A stretch of 64,000 bases of DNA from Ilyonectria destructans (Eukaryota; Ascomycota; Sordariomycetes; Hypocreales; Nectriaceae): the NCBI GenBank assembly GCA_020740775.1, contig JAHEWK010000003.1, positions 3,472,001-3,536,000 of the forward strand, read 5' to 3'. Below the pieces are notes generated by a model that was given only the letters and a program-made list of their open reading frames with translations, made no database searches and had not been told where the DNA came from. Made by a program: the position numbers and the translations under genes. Positions 11,441 through 21,003 of the stretch are shown here, piece by piece (positions within the stretch are counted from its first letter, which is position 1; every line of letters begins with the position of its first letter).

Positions 11441-14073
11441 AAAATTGCGCTGCATGTCCATAGCGGAAGCAGACTCATTTCATGATACGTAACGACCAGT
11501 CATGTGTCCAGGGAAACAGCGTAGTTGTTGGAACACACCCTCTTTTGAGGGACTCAAAGGGAGATGAAAACTAGGACGGCACCCCGTGGCAGTCTGGAAC
11601 TGAGCACACTCTACCATGTTAATGACAATTACTTACCTCCGTCGTTTGTGTCAACGCGGGGTTGAAACAGAGACATGTCTCACTTATGTGCCCCCCATGT
11701 GCTACCCTATAGGAATTGCGGTTGACGCCACGATTGGCTGGCTCTCCAGAAGGAGCTGGTTTTTTTTGTCTTGAACAGTCCTGAAAACGTATTAGTTCTC
11801 TTCGTAACTCGTGCAGAAGCTAATATTGTTGAGATGCGAGTGTCGTTGAGGTCATCGGTGTCCCATCACTAATGTTGCCGTTTCAAGTCGAAGGCGTTGT
11901 TCATAGCTTCTCATTTGACCGACGTAAAGATATGAGAAATGTGGCAAGTACTACACATTCCAACGGGTAATGTTACAATTTATGAGGTTCTGTGAGCTGG
12001 AGCTTAATTAGATGATGGCCATGGCGATTATGGAAGTAACCCACTGCGTCTTGAACGAGATATTCGTCTTTGGGGAAGTTTCCACTTACCTCAGTACCAG
12101 CAACTCTACTGCTAAGAGGTTTTGAGTACCACCAAGGTCCTAATTCTACATGTAGCCTCGAGTTGGCTTGGATATAATAATTCTAGAGGTCCTACCAAGA
12201 AAAAAGCCAAGGTATGGCGCCAAGGCTGAAATGCAGAAGCCCGGGGACGGACTATTTTGGAAAGATTGCTCTCAGATGCCAAGGTGTTGCGCAAATATCA
12301 CTTAGTAGACTATCCCGTGCTATAGTATTAATTAAAGTAGCCGGGATGGTAGAATCCCCCCAAATTATTTCAACTGCAGGTGATTTAATTGACCCTGCTA
12401 TAGGTAGTTTGCCAGATGGATGACATCGTGGCCTTCAATGCCGCGCTCTGTGAACCTCGTTCGATCATTGAGCATGAGTAGCAGAGCAACTAAGATTATG
12501 ATAGCAATGGCCTGACCGCATTGGAATCGATATTCGGGATTTCCACTCGCACCACTCGACGGGGACACAGAACCCGAACCCGCGGATCCATTGTCATTTG
12601 AGCAGCCACCCACGGAAGCGCTGCGCCTGGGGGCCGCATGAGCGAGGCATTTCGGCCTTTCGGCCACGGAAATAAACGCACTCCGAGATGCGGAGGCTGA
12701 CGGAAAATGCATGTGTAGATGGGAATCATGAGATCACAAGAATGTCATGCATGGATGGGCATGCCAACGGCTAGCGGACTGTCTGGCATCTTCGATCGAG
12801 GGCACGACAGCTGACCCAGCACCAAAGGGCACAGGGCTAGAATAACACACCGCGTCCGTTTCCTGCTGACAGACATTACTCCAGCAAAATACTAAAATTA
12901 CGTCGAAGGTGACTAATCCACTGAGAGTGAGGTTGCTTAGTTGGGTATTATACTTCCTGCCAGCGCCGAGGAAGCCAACGGGAACCAAGCCGCCCCCGAA
13001 ACCTTTGAACGCCCGCTGGCAGGACGTCGCCCTAAGGCAGTCATGGTGATCATCGGCTTTAAGCAAGGATTGCATTGCATGTGTGACTCCCTACGATCTG
13101 GCCAATGCCTGACCCTCCCCCATGGATAGGATTAAGGGTAAGGGTTAGTGGCTGGGATCATTGGTTAGACGCGAACTCTCAGTGCAAAACCGCCCGTCGC
13201 AAAAGTCCGCGGACGGACAATGAAACGAAAAAGCTCCCCGAGAATGCGACCAGGTGACCTCTTTTTTTTTTTTGGCCTCCATCCGACGATCCCGCCCACA
13301 GAACAAGGTGTTGCCGCTTTTTCAAATCCTGTATCGTCAATGCCGGGCGCCGTTGAAATGCATATCCATCCCACACCCTTTCCGAGGCATCCGAGATGGG
13401 GGTGTGAACCCTTGCTGCGGGAACAACTCGCCCTACCGGCAGTAAGGCGATTTCCAGCTGACCAACTAGGAGACAGGATGTCTAGTCACATTGTGCTTCT
13501 TGTTGTCTTGTCACGGTAACGTTAAAAAATTGGATGCCACACCGGGGTGAAACCCGGGTGGGAAGTAGTGGTCCTCGGTGGTCGCGGCGACATCAGTGTT
13601 AGTTCCACGTGCTAGACCCTGGGGCAGCAGGAAACTTTTCGAGCTTGTGGGTTGTAAGGCTGCAACGAGAACTCCGAACGGATGGAATCGGCCCCGTCTT
13701 AGGGTGTTAGTCGCGAGCCGGGTTCTCGGGGGGTGCGTATGTTCCGGGTCCAGGGGCGTGAAATAGACGAGCTCTTGGCAAATCATGTTTCACTTAGTTA
13801 TATATGAACTCAGAAGTTCCAAGATATCGTGATCTGAATCGTGTATTATCATCAAGAAATTGTACCTGTATCCAGCGCCATTTCGCTCCCAGCGCAAACA
13901 AAGTATGTACGAGAGCCCATTAAGACCTCCCTTCTACGCCTCGCTTCTTCCTTCGTTGTATAAAATTCCGTCTCTGGTCGTGTACTCTTATAACGTCTAC
14001 CCGAGATAACAGCGCCTCGCTCTCTCATTAAAGCACCATAATGAAACATAGAAAAGTGTGCTGGTGGTACCAG
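11441..14073. other. Gene-poor intergenic region
   Basis: 2.6 kb between the 3' ends of the glycolipid transfer protein gene and the hydrolase gene (convergent). The part around 11,600-12,420 is more A/T-rich than the flanks and may be old repeat material, but no transposon gene or terminal repeat could be recognised. A T homopolymer lies near 13,260-13,272 and a telomere-like stretch near 13,131-13,148. A minus-strand frame at 12,398-12,712 has one hydrophobic segment but no recognisable homology and was not called. Confidence 0.5.
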
Positions 14074-15234
14074 CTACGATCTTCCTGACCAAGACTTAAA
14101 AGACAGATACTTAGGCCGTTTTAATGTAGGTCGTTTGAGTTTCATGGATCTCATGGATTCTGTGTCCGTCTCGCAGTCACGTCCAAGCCAGCTGGCAATG
14201 GTCTGGACGGCCTCCTGGTACTCGACTCCAACGCTCTCCTTGGGGGCCATGGGCAGCGGATTATCCCAGGCGTGTTTTTCGCCCTTTACTAGCCGCATAG
14301 TAAATGATTTGCCTGCGTCCGCAAGACGGGTTGCGAAACGCCTGCCCTCTAGGAGCAGCATATCGTACTCGCAGAGAACGAGATGGACTGGTGGCAACTG
14401 CCGCAAGAGCTCGTCCGGCATAAGGCCAGGTGACAGACGTGGATCCGTGCGTTCTGCGATAGGGATGGGTGGATATATGTAGGATGCATCGATGAGATCG
14501 GTCATGCCCTTAGGCAGCGTCAGATCGGGGCGACAGCATGTGAGCCGCTTGTCGGGGCGAGTGATTGTCCAGTCCAGAAGGGGATAGAAGACAGTGATCC
14601 CGGCAATGCGAGGGGGACTGATGGGAAGCTTGTACCCCCAGCGGTCCGGGTCGTTCAGGATGAGCCAGGTAGACAGGGCATTAGTAGCACCTGCAGAGAA
14701 GCCAGAGAGAATGATGCGATCCGGATCGATGCCAAACTCGGCTGCACGATGCTTAATCTGGAGCACGGCATCGACACAGTCCTCGATGGGGGTCGGGAAC
14801 GGGTAGGCTGGAGCAAGGCGGTAGTTGACAGTGAAGACGACTGCGTCCAGCTGGGACATGACAGCGCCAGCCCAACGAGCATTGTCGGTGCCTTGACCGA
14901 GGATCCAACCTCCACCGTGGAAGTTGATGATGGCAGGGCGAGCGCCGATAGCAAGGCGTGGCGGGTTCCACACTTCGGCCTTGATCTTAGCGCGGCCTTG
15001 ACAGCCCGGGGCAAGAGTAGCATCGAGGTAGATATCGCGTGAGGGTTCCGGAGCAGGAGGGTCAGTGCGGTTGGCGATACTGAAGCCGAAACTGGCGGCA
15101 GACCGAATGGCCTGGGCTCGAGCGGTGAGATACCAGCGGGAACTCGCCTCGAGGGGGTTAACGTATCCCTCAGGCTCCGGGGTAGTAGGGTTGGTGGTGG
15201 AGGGGGTGGACGCCATGCCGGAGGGTGCGTCCAT
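14074..15234 (-). CDS. Alpha/beta hydrolase of the HSL/esterase family, candidate ErdH (steryl-aspartate hydrolase)
   Basis: Intronless, 386 residues. The oxyanion-hole motif HGGGW is at about 106-110, the nucleophile elbow GFSAG places the catalytic serine at about 180, and the rest of the triad is likely Asp291 (EYDML) and His321 (EKHAWD). This is the hormone-sensitive-lipase-like group of serine hydrolases; there is no signal peptide. The C-terminal 35 residues are basic and Ser-rich. The first ATG is at 15,234 (a second, MASTPS, at 15,216); the frame is open further upstream only from a TTG. It sits head to head with the AspRS-DUF2156 gene. In Aspergillus fumigatus a dedicated alpha/beta hydrolase, ErdH, removes aspartate from ergosteryl-aspartate made by such a fusion. 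The ErdH assignment rests on family plus neighbourhood and is an inference; a general esterase or lipase is the alternative. Confidence 0.85.
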   Translation of the reverse strand: MDAPSGMASTPSTTNPTTPEPEGYVNPLEASSRWYLTARAQAIRSAASFGFSIANRTDPPAPEPSRDIYLDATLAPGCQGRAKIKAEVWNPPRLAIGARPAIINFHGGGWILGQGTDNARWAGAVMSQLDAVVFTVNYRLAPAYPFPTPIEDCVDAVLQIKHRAAEFGIDPDRIILSGFSAGATNALSTWLILNDPDRWGYKLPISPPRIAGITVFYPLLDWTITRPDKRLTCCRPDLTLPKGMTDLIDASYIYPPIPIAERTDPRLSPGLMPDELLRQLPPVHLVLCEYDMLLLEGRRFATRLADAGKSFTMRLVKGEKHAWDNPLPMAPKESVGVEYQEAVQTIASWLGRDCETDTESMRSMKLKRPTLKRPKYLSFKSWSGRS

Positions 15235-17448
15235 CCTGACGGCGGATGGCGGAATAGAGCCCAGTAGGGAGGACGGGATGCGGAGAGGAAAGAGAGAGGT
15301 GGCAGTCAAGAGTCGCCGGCAGAGATGGAATCGTCAAACACGTGGTTCAGCCTCTACGGAACAGGTGGGAGTGAAAGGGGGGGAGCCAGGACTGGGGTAG
15401 ATGGTGTCAGTGAGGCGGGATGGAGGGATGGCTGAATGTGTGGATGGGTATGGGGATGGAGATTGGAGAGGCCTAGAGAGGAGTCTGGATGGTGCTGATG
15501 GCAGGCGATTGTGATGGTGTTCGCTGACAGTGTCGTTAGTGGTTGTAGATGACAGTACGCGTAGATTCTATTAGCAGCCAACCCACCCCATTAAGAGCGT
15601 TCACCCCTACGAGGCCAGATGTTCCAAATCCAGATACCAGGGGCCCCAAGCAGGTTGCGCCGCTGCGGGGGAGCTAGGCGCGCCGAGCGAGCGAGCGAGC
15701 TGTTGTGGGGGGGACGGCTTGATGACTTTGACGACTTTGATCTCTGATAGCTTGTTTTTGCTTGGGCGATAATGCTGTCGATGCTGAGAGATGAACTTGG
15801 AAGAACCTAGACTCCTGACTCCTGCCTGACAAAGCGCCACCTCTGACCTTCTCAGCCGCTGGATGTGCTGACTGATGACGTCGTGTCGGCCGTGTCCTCG
15901 AGCCCGCCAATGGCGTGTTGTGTGGCGTAAGGAAGGTCCGCCTTACCAATTGGACCTCAAAAAAAACCAACCATTGGGAAAATTAAGGTGGGAAGGAATG
16001 GGAAGTGGATCTCGCGCACCTACCACCGACCCGACACATCCGATGAGCCTTCGATGGTTGACGTCACATTAAGAAAGCTCGAGCAGCATCGACGGTGACT
16101 GTGTCCTGTGGCGCATTGGGCGTCGGTATCTCGGTACTTCTGAGTGCCCTGCGTCTAGTCTCACCTCTCTCACCTCCTTTTGGCGATCAGGTGAATCCTT
16201 GATGTCGACTATATTATTCGGGTTCGACTACGTAGTTCCGGAGCACTGTCACCGGGATCGTCAAGCCTGGGGAGCTACACACGGCCCCGGCACAGACCCC
16301 GGCTGCCCGGTGAGGTCAGAACACTAAAAACAAGACTAGAAAATATGTGCTATACCGACACATGCCTCAGAATGAGGGTTTGCCCTTTGGTATGTCGTGT
16401 ACTCAGTACAAGCTTTGGATGCCGAGACGGGAGACGGCAACTCCCTGGCGTCTTAGTGGGATCAAGTACATGCTGTAGTGTCGCAATGCGGTCGGTTTAG
16501 GCGTAGTGGCCATATCTTGTTGTTCTGATGCCGTCTATCCCAATGCCCTGGTTCTGCAGGTCCCACTCCCAGCAATCTCCAGCTCAAATCCGGACAAGGC
16601 AAACGAAAAAAGTCCGTAGCAGCCAGTCACGCGTGCATGCGTTCATGGCAGGGAGCGGTGCATGAAACGGTACATCTGCAGACGTGGAGTCGTGGAGTCG
16701 TGCACTGGTGGACTGAAGGGGCGTGTGCAAAAAGAGTCCGTCACACCGGGCATAATGACGCACCATTCGTCTCGCGGCCGGCCACGCCGCCCTAGCTTTC
16801 GGTGCGGAATTGTCAGCAAAGCCGGCCCCCGGGCGTCTCGCTGCTCGAACCCTCGACGCTGACTTGACTCTAGGGGATAACTCGGCACGCGGACTCGTCT
16901 GGTTGGACGACAGAGCACCCTTTCGACTCAAGCTCTGGCGCGCATCACATCGCGAAATGCCGAGTCAGGCTCCATCCCTCCCTCCCGGCTTTTGGCCCCG
17001 GGGCCGAAGGGCGTGCCGTGAGGTAAGCAACCGCCAAACTCTTTATTTTGCTCATTGCTTGTAAAGCTTCGCTCGCCGCCCGGCCCCGAGCCTTCCCGCT
17101 ATATAAGGCTGGCCGCCCTACGCCACTGTAGCCTGCTTTGTTTTAAGCATCAGTTTCACTGTTGATCACCCAGCTTCACTGCCTCACTGCCCTGATTTAC
17201 GCAAGCAACACGAAGCAACACGAAAAAGCCAGCTCAGCCCTGCTGCAGTACTTGGATGAGACAAAGTCCAACACACCCCCATACCCGGACTGGACTCTCC
17301 CGTCTTGGTGTCACATCCGTCCCTGATTTGCAGATTCGATAACCAGCCCTCAGTCGTCATCGACTGTTCCGCCGTCGCCACTACTTATCAAGTGTGTGGT
17401 CCGTCGAGCCGCCAAGACCCACCCCCCGGCCACACCACGTCGAGAGAT
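15235..17448. promoter_or_regulatory. Divergent promoter region of the hydrolase and AspRS-DUF2156 genes
   Basis: 2.2 kb between two divergent start codons. A good TATA box (TATATAAG, 17,100-17,107) points toward the AspRS-DUF2156 gene, giving a leader of roughly 320 bases. The leader contains TTTGCAG near 17,328-17,334, a possible splice acceptor of a leader intron, but no clear donor was found. No coding region was seen between the genes. Confidence 0.5.
17100..17107 (+). promoter_or_regulatory. TATA box upstream of the AspRS-DUF2156 gene
   Basis: TATATAAG followed by GC-rich sequence, about 340 bases before the ATG at 17,449. Consensus match only; the transcription start was not determined. 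Confidence 0.5.
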
Positions 17449-20250
17449 ATGACGGCTTCAACGGGGATTGTGACCCCTGTCGGTTCGGCCTTTGGCTCCA
17501 GGGACCGAGTTAAAGACGCGTTTGCCTCCATGCCCTCGTCTCCAATCTCTACAGCACCTTCCACCTTTTCAAACATGACTGCCTATTCTAGCGGGACTCC
17601 AGTTGGCACGGGCTCGCCCAAGAGAGACTGGAACAACGGGAGCGTTGCCACCTCCCAAAGCGACAACATCGTTTACAGCTCCGAAACCTATAAGCCTAAG
17701 CCTACGACTCCCCCTCCCAACCGATTGCGCGACAGTGCCATCGAGCTGAAGCTCAAGGACTCGACGCGGTCCAGCATGGACAGTCCTGCCAAGGAAGCTC
17801 CCAGGTCCGCCATGGCCATGGCTTTGGCGATGGCCTCGGGTGGCTCGGGTGCTGGCACTCCCAACAGCCGCGGCTCGATGGAGAGCACTCGCACCACTGG
17901 CAGCGCCGATTGGCCTACGCACCCCTACGAACTCAACACCATTGCACAGCTCGACGCTCTCCCTATTGGCACCGAAGTTACCTTCCGTGCCCGCATTGAG
18001 ACTCAGCGTCCTCTCTCCAAGGTCCTCGACTTCCTCCTCCTGCGCGACCAGACCCACTCCGTCCAGGGCGTCCTTGCCGGTGATGCCACTAATGCCGACT
18101 TCATTCGCTGGGTTCGCAAGCTGGGCTCTGAGTCTCTCGTCCAGATCTCCGGCTTCCTCAAGGAGCCCCCAGGACCCATCCGATCGGCTACTCATGCCGG
18201 TGTTGAGGTCGACATTGACTCCGTCTACCTAGTCAACGCCGCCCACAACCTACCATTCAGCAACTACAAGCCCCCGGAGACGCTCCGCAACCGCATGACA
18301 TCGCGTATTCTCGATCTTCGACACCCATCCAACCAGGCTGTCTTCCGTGTCCGCTCCCTTGTCTCTCGCATCTTCCGCCAGACTCTTGAGGATCGAGGCT
18401 TCGTCGAGATCAATACCCCCAAGCTCCAGCCCGCTGCTACTGAGAGTGGAGCTTCTGTCTTCGCTGTCAACTACTTTGGGCGCCGAGCCTTCCTCGCCCA
18501 GAGCCCCCAGCTTGCCAAGCAGATGGCTATCTCGGCTGACTTTGGCCGTGTCTTCGAAATCGGCCCTGTGTTCCGCGCCGAGAACTCCAACACCCATCGC
18601 CACTTGACTGAGTACACGGGTCTCGACATTGAGATGGCCATTGAGCGTGACTACCATGAGGTCATTGAGGTCCTCGATGAGTTCCTCAAGTCTGTCTTCA
18701 AGGCCGTCTACAGCATGCCTGAGATTGAGGTCCTTAAGAAGCGATGGCCCAGCGGCGAGTTCAAGTGGCTCGAGAATACTCTCATTCTTCCATTCTCAGA
18801 AGGCATTCAGATGCTGCGTGATGACGGACGCGATGTTGAGGAGGAGGATCTTTCGACCCCTGACGAGATGCGCCTTGGCCAGCTCGTCCTCGAGAAATAT
18901 GACACCGACTACTATGTCCTCGACAAGTTCCCCACCAACGCTCGCCCTTTCTACACAGCGAAAGATCCCGAGAACCCCAAGTGGACTCGATCTTTCGATA
19001 TCTTCATCCGTGGCCAGGAAATCAGCTCTGGTGGTCAGCGTATCCACAACGCCGAGGAGCTGCGTGCTAACATGGCCGAGGCTGGCATTTCTGATGAAGG
19101 CATGGAAGACTACCTTTCGGCCTTTGACCTCGGAGCTCCGCCGCACGCGGGTGCCGGTCTTGGTCTTGAGCGCATTGTCGCCTGGATGCTTGAGTTGGGC
19201 GATGTCCGCTACGCCTCCCTCTTCCACCGAGACCCCCGCTCGTTGCCGGCCAAGGCGCCTGGCCTGCCCCACCCGGAGGCCGACACCACTAAGCCCCACC
19301 CCGAGGGTCCGCCGGCGCTTGAGAAGCTTATCGCCAATTACGGCGACGCCTCCAACACTTCATGGCTTGACGAACGATTCAAGATCTGGCGACACTCCTC
19401 CGGCGCGGCTATTGGATACGTTCCGCAGGAGAAGTTTGCTATGGTCACGGGCGACCCCCTGTGCGACCAGAGCCAGTACGCCGAAGTCATCCGCGACTTC
19501 GTCAAGTACCTCGTGTCTGAGCTGCGTCTGACGCCTGTCTGGATGCTTGTTTCATTGGAGGTACAGAAGATCCTCGCGCGCGAACTCAAGTGGAGGACTC
19601 TTTCGTGCACTGAGGAGCAGCGAGTCGATGCCGATCGCCAGCAACTCGCGGCTGCCAACCAGGCCAACGGTATGAGTGCCAAGGCTCGCCGTGTCGAGCG
19701 CGAGGGCATCAAGATTCACGAGGTCAAGGCTGATGACGACTTCATCGCCCGTACCAACCCGGCCATCGAGGCTTGGAAGGGTTCACGCAAGGGCAAGCAG
19801 GTCCATCTCACCGAGGTGCGCCCTTGGGTGGACCCTGAGCACCGTCGCTACTTTGCCGCTGAGAAAGATGGCAAGGTTCTGTCTCTCGTGGTGCTACACA
19901 GGTTGGCACCTCGCCATGGCTGGCAGGTCAAGTGGGCACTCGACTTCCCCGGTGCCACCAACGGCGCCATCGAGGTGCTCATTGGACACGCTCTGTCGAG
20001 CGTCACCGGCAAGGTGACCTTCGGCGTGGGTGTCTCGGAGAAGCTGACACCTGGTGAGCATCTCCACGGTATCCGTGCCCGCTTCCTTGCGGCTACATAC
20101 CGCTCCATCGTCGACAGCCTCGGCCTGCGACGCAAGGCCAGCTTCCGTACCAAGTTCGGAGCCCTTGGCGAGGAGGTTTACATCTGCTACCCGAAGCATG
20201 GTGTCGGCCTGCGTGATCTGCAGCAGATCATCAAGTTCTTCCAGGACTAG
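17449..20250 (+). CDS. erdS: Aspartyl-tRNA synthetase fused to DUF2156: probable ergosteryl-3beta-O-L-aspartate synthase
   Basis: Intronless, 933 residues. After a Ser/Thr/Pro-rich extension (about 1-155) come an OB-fold anticodon-binding domain (about 165-265) and a class II AspRS catalytic domain (about 290-600). The latter has motif 2 GPVFRAENSNTHRHLTEY near 371-388 and motif 3 GLGLERIVAW near 569. A DUF2156 domain of the GNAT-like aminoacyl-transferase type (about 624-933) completes the protein. In A. fumigatus this architecture is ErdS: the synthetase half charges tRNA-Asp and the DUF2156 half moves aspartate to the 3-OH of ergosterol. DUF2156 is also the domain of bacterial MprF, which adds amino acids to phosphatidylglycerol. 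The ATG at 17,449 was chosen because the 48 codons upstream open only with a TTG. The ordinary cytosolic AspRS is expected elsewhere in the genome. A probable hydrolase partner is divergent next door. Confidence 0.93.
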   Translation: MTASTGIVTPVGSAFGSRDRVKDAFASMPSSPISTAPSTFSNMTAYSSGTPVGTGSPKRDWNNGSVATSQSDNIVYSSETYKPKPTTPPPNRLRDSAIELKLKDSTRSSMDSPAKEAPRSAMAMALAMASGGSGAGTPNSRGSMESTRTTGSADWPTHPYELNTIAQLDALPIGTEVTFRARIETQRPLSKVLDFLLLRDQTHSVQGVLAGDATNADFIRWVRKLGSESLVQISGFLKEPPGPIRSATHAGVEVDIDSVYLVNAAHNLPFSNYKPPETLRNRMTSRILDLRHPSNQAVFRVRSLVSRIFRQTLEDRGFVEINTPKLQPAATESGASVFAVNYFGRRAFLAQSPQLAKQMAISADFGRVFEIGPVFRAENSNTHRHLTEYTGLDIEMAIERDYHEVIEVLDEFLKSVFKAVYSMPEIEVLKKRWPSGEFKWLENTLILPFSEGIQMLRDDGRDVEEEDLSTPDEMRLGQLVLEKYDTDYYVLDKFPTNARPFYTAKDPENPKWTRSFDIFIRGQEISSGGQRIHNAEELRANMAEAGISDEGMEDYLSAFDLGAPPHAGAGLGLERIVAWMLELGDVRYASLFHRDPRSLPAKAPGLPHPEADTTKPHPEGPPALEKLIANYGDASNTSWLDERFKIWRHSSGAAIGYVPQEKFAMVTGDPLCDQSQYAEVIRDFVKYLVSELRLTPVWMLVSLEVQKILARELKWRTLSCTEEQRVDADRQQLAAANQANGMSAKARRVEREGIKIHEVKADDDFIARTNPAIEAWKGSRKGKQVHLTEVRPWVDPEHRRYFAAEKDGKVLSLVVLHRLAPRHGWQVKWALDFPGATNGAIEVLIGHALSSVTGKVTFGVGVSEKLTPGEHLHGIRARFLAATYRSIVDSLGLRRKASFRTKFGALGEEVYICYPKHGVGLRDLQQIIKFFQD

Positions 20251-21003
20251 ACTGCCATTGACCCGGATAAACTAAACAGCATGATGAAGGATACCTATGA
20301 TACCAAAGAGGAGAGCATACGAACGGGTATGCAAGGGGGAGGGGTTATACAATGAATGAGCAAGGCAGTTTGGGACAGGGATATGATGACGATAAACGGA
20401 TTTGGGTATGGGGTTTTCTTTTCTTGGGTTTCAGAGATTCTTTGAGTTGTCATGGGAGGCGTTGTGCTTTTTCCGTACGGCGAGACATTTCTATTCCCCT
20501 TTTGATACCTTAGACGATGAAAGACAGCGGGCAGCGCTTGCTGGTGTATACCTACTTGATATTTTATTCTCTTTCTAAGAATATTTCTCTAAACAATGGC
20601 ATTCCTGTGACCTCTTGAAACAAGAAATTTAGACCAGTGTGACTGCTAAGAATATGGACAACTGAGAGTGGTGATAATCGATTGACCCGATTCGTCATTC
20701 TTGTAGACTGACTCCCATAGGCTGGTCGCACGTAAACGTGATATATAACAACTGTTCAATTAACCGCTGGACCAAAAGTATAATGTACACCACGTATTAC
20801 TATAGCCAGGGCTAATTGGGTACATAATCCAACAACAACGAAGAAAACTGCGTTTAAAGGAAGAAATTTTGAAGAGTAAAGTTTCAAATTCATTATACTA
20901 CATATTCGACCCGATCGTCACCGGTACCTAAATTGAACTCCCCAAAAACATCCACCCCGTCATAATCGATGCGTCGTATCAATCTTGAGCATTAGACCAT
21001 CCC
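20251..21003. other. Convergent intergenic region
   Basis: 753 bases between two gene 3' ends (AspRS-DUF2156 on plus, CYP505 on minus). It becomes A/T-rich toward the right, as expected for overlapping 3' untranslated regions. Nothing else was seen. Confidence 0.6.

Noticed and set aside
11600..12420. A/T-rich stretch as a repeat-mutated transposon
   Set aside because: No coding remnants, terminal repeats or target duplications could be recognised.
12398..12712. 104-codon minus-strand frame with one hydrophobic segment
   Set aside because: Isolated in A/T-rich repeat-like DNA, without homology or partner exons; could be a gene fragment but cannot be supported.
15235..15309. 25-codon N-terminal extension of the hydrolase
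   Set aside because: Opens with TTG on the minus strand; the ATG at 15,234 is the first usable start.
17305..17448. 48-codon N-terminal extension of the AspRS-DUF2156 protein
   Set aside because: Opens with TTG, not ATG; the first ATG is at 17,449.
18629..19531. 300-codon plus-strand frame inside the AspRS-DUF2156 gene
   Set aside because: Shadow frame of the real gene, Ser/Arg-rich composition caused by codon bias.
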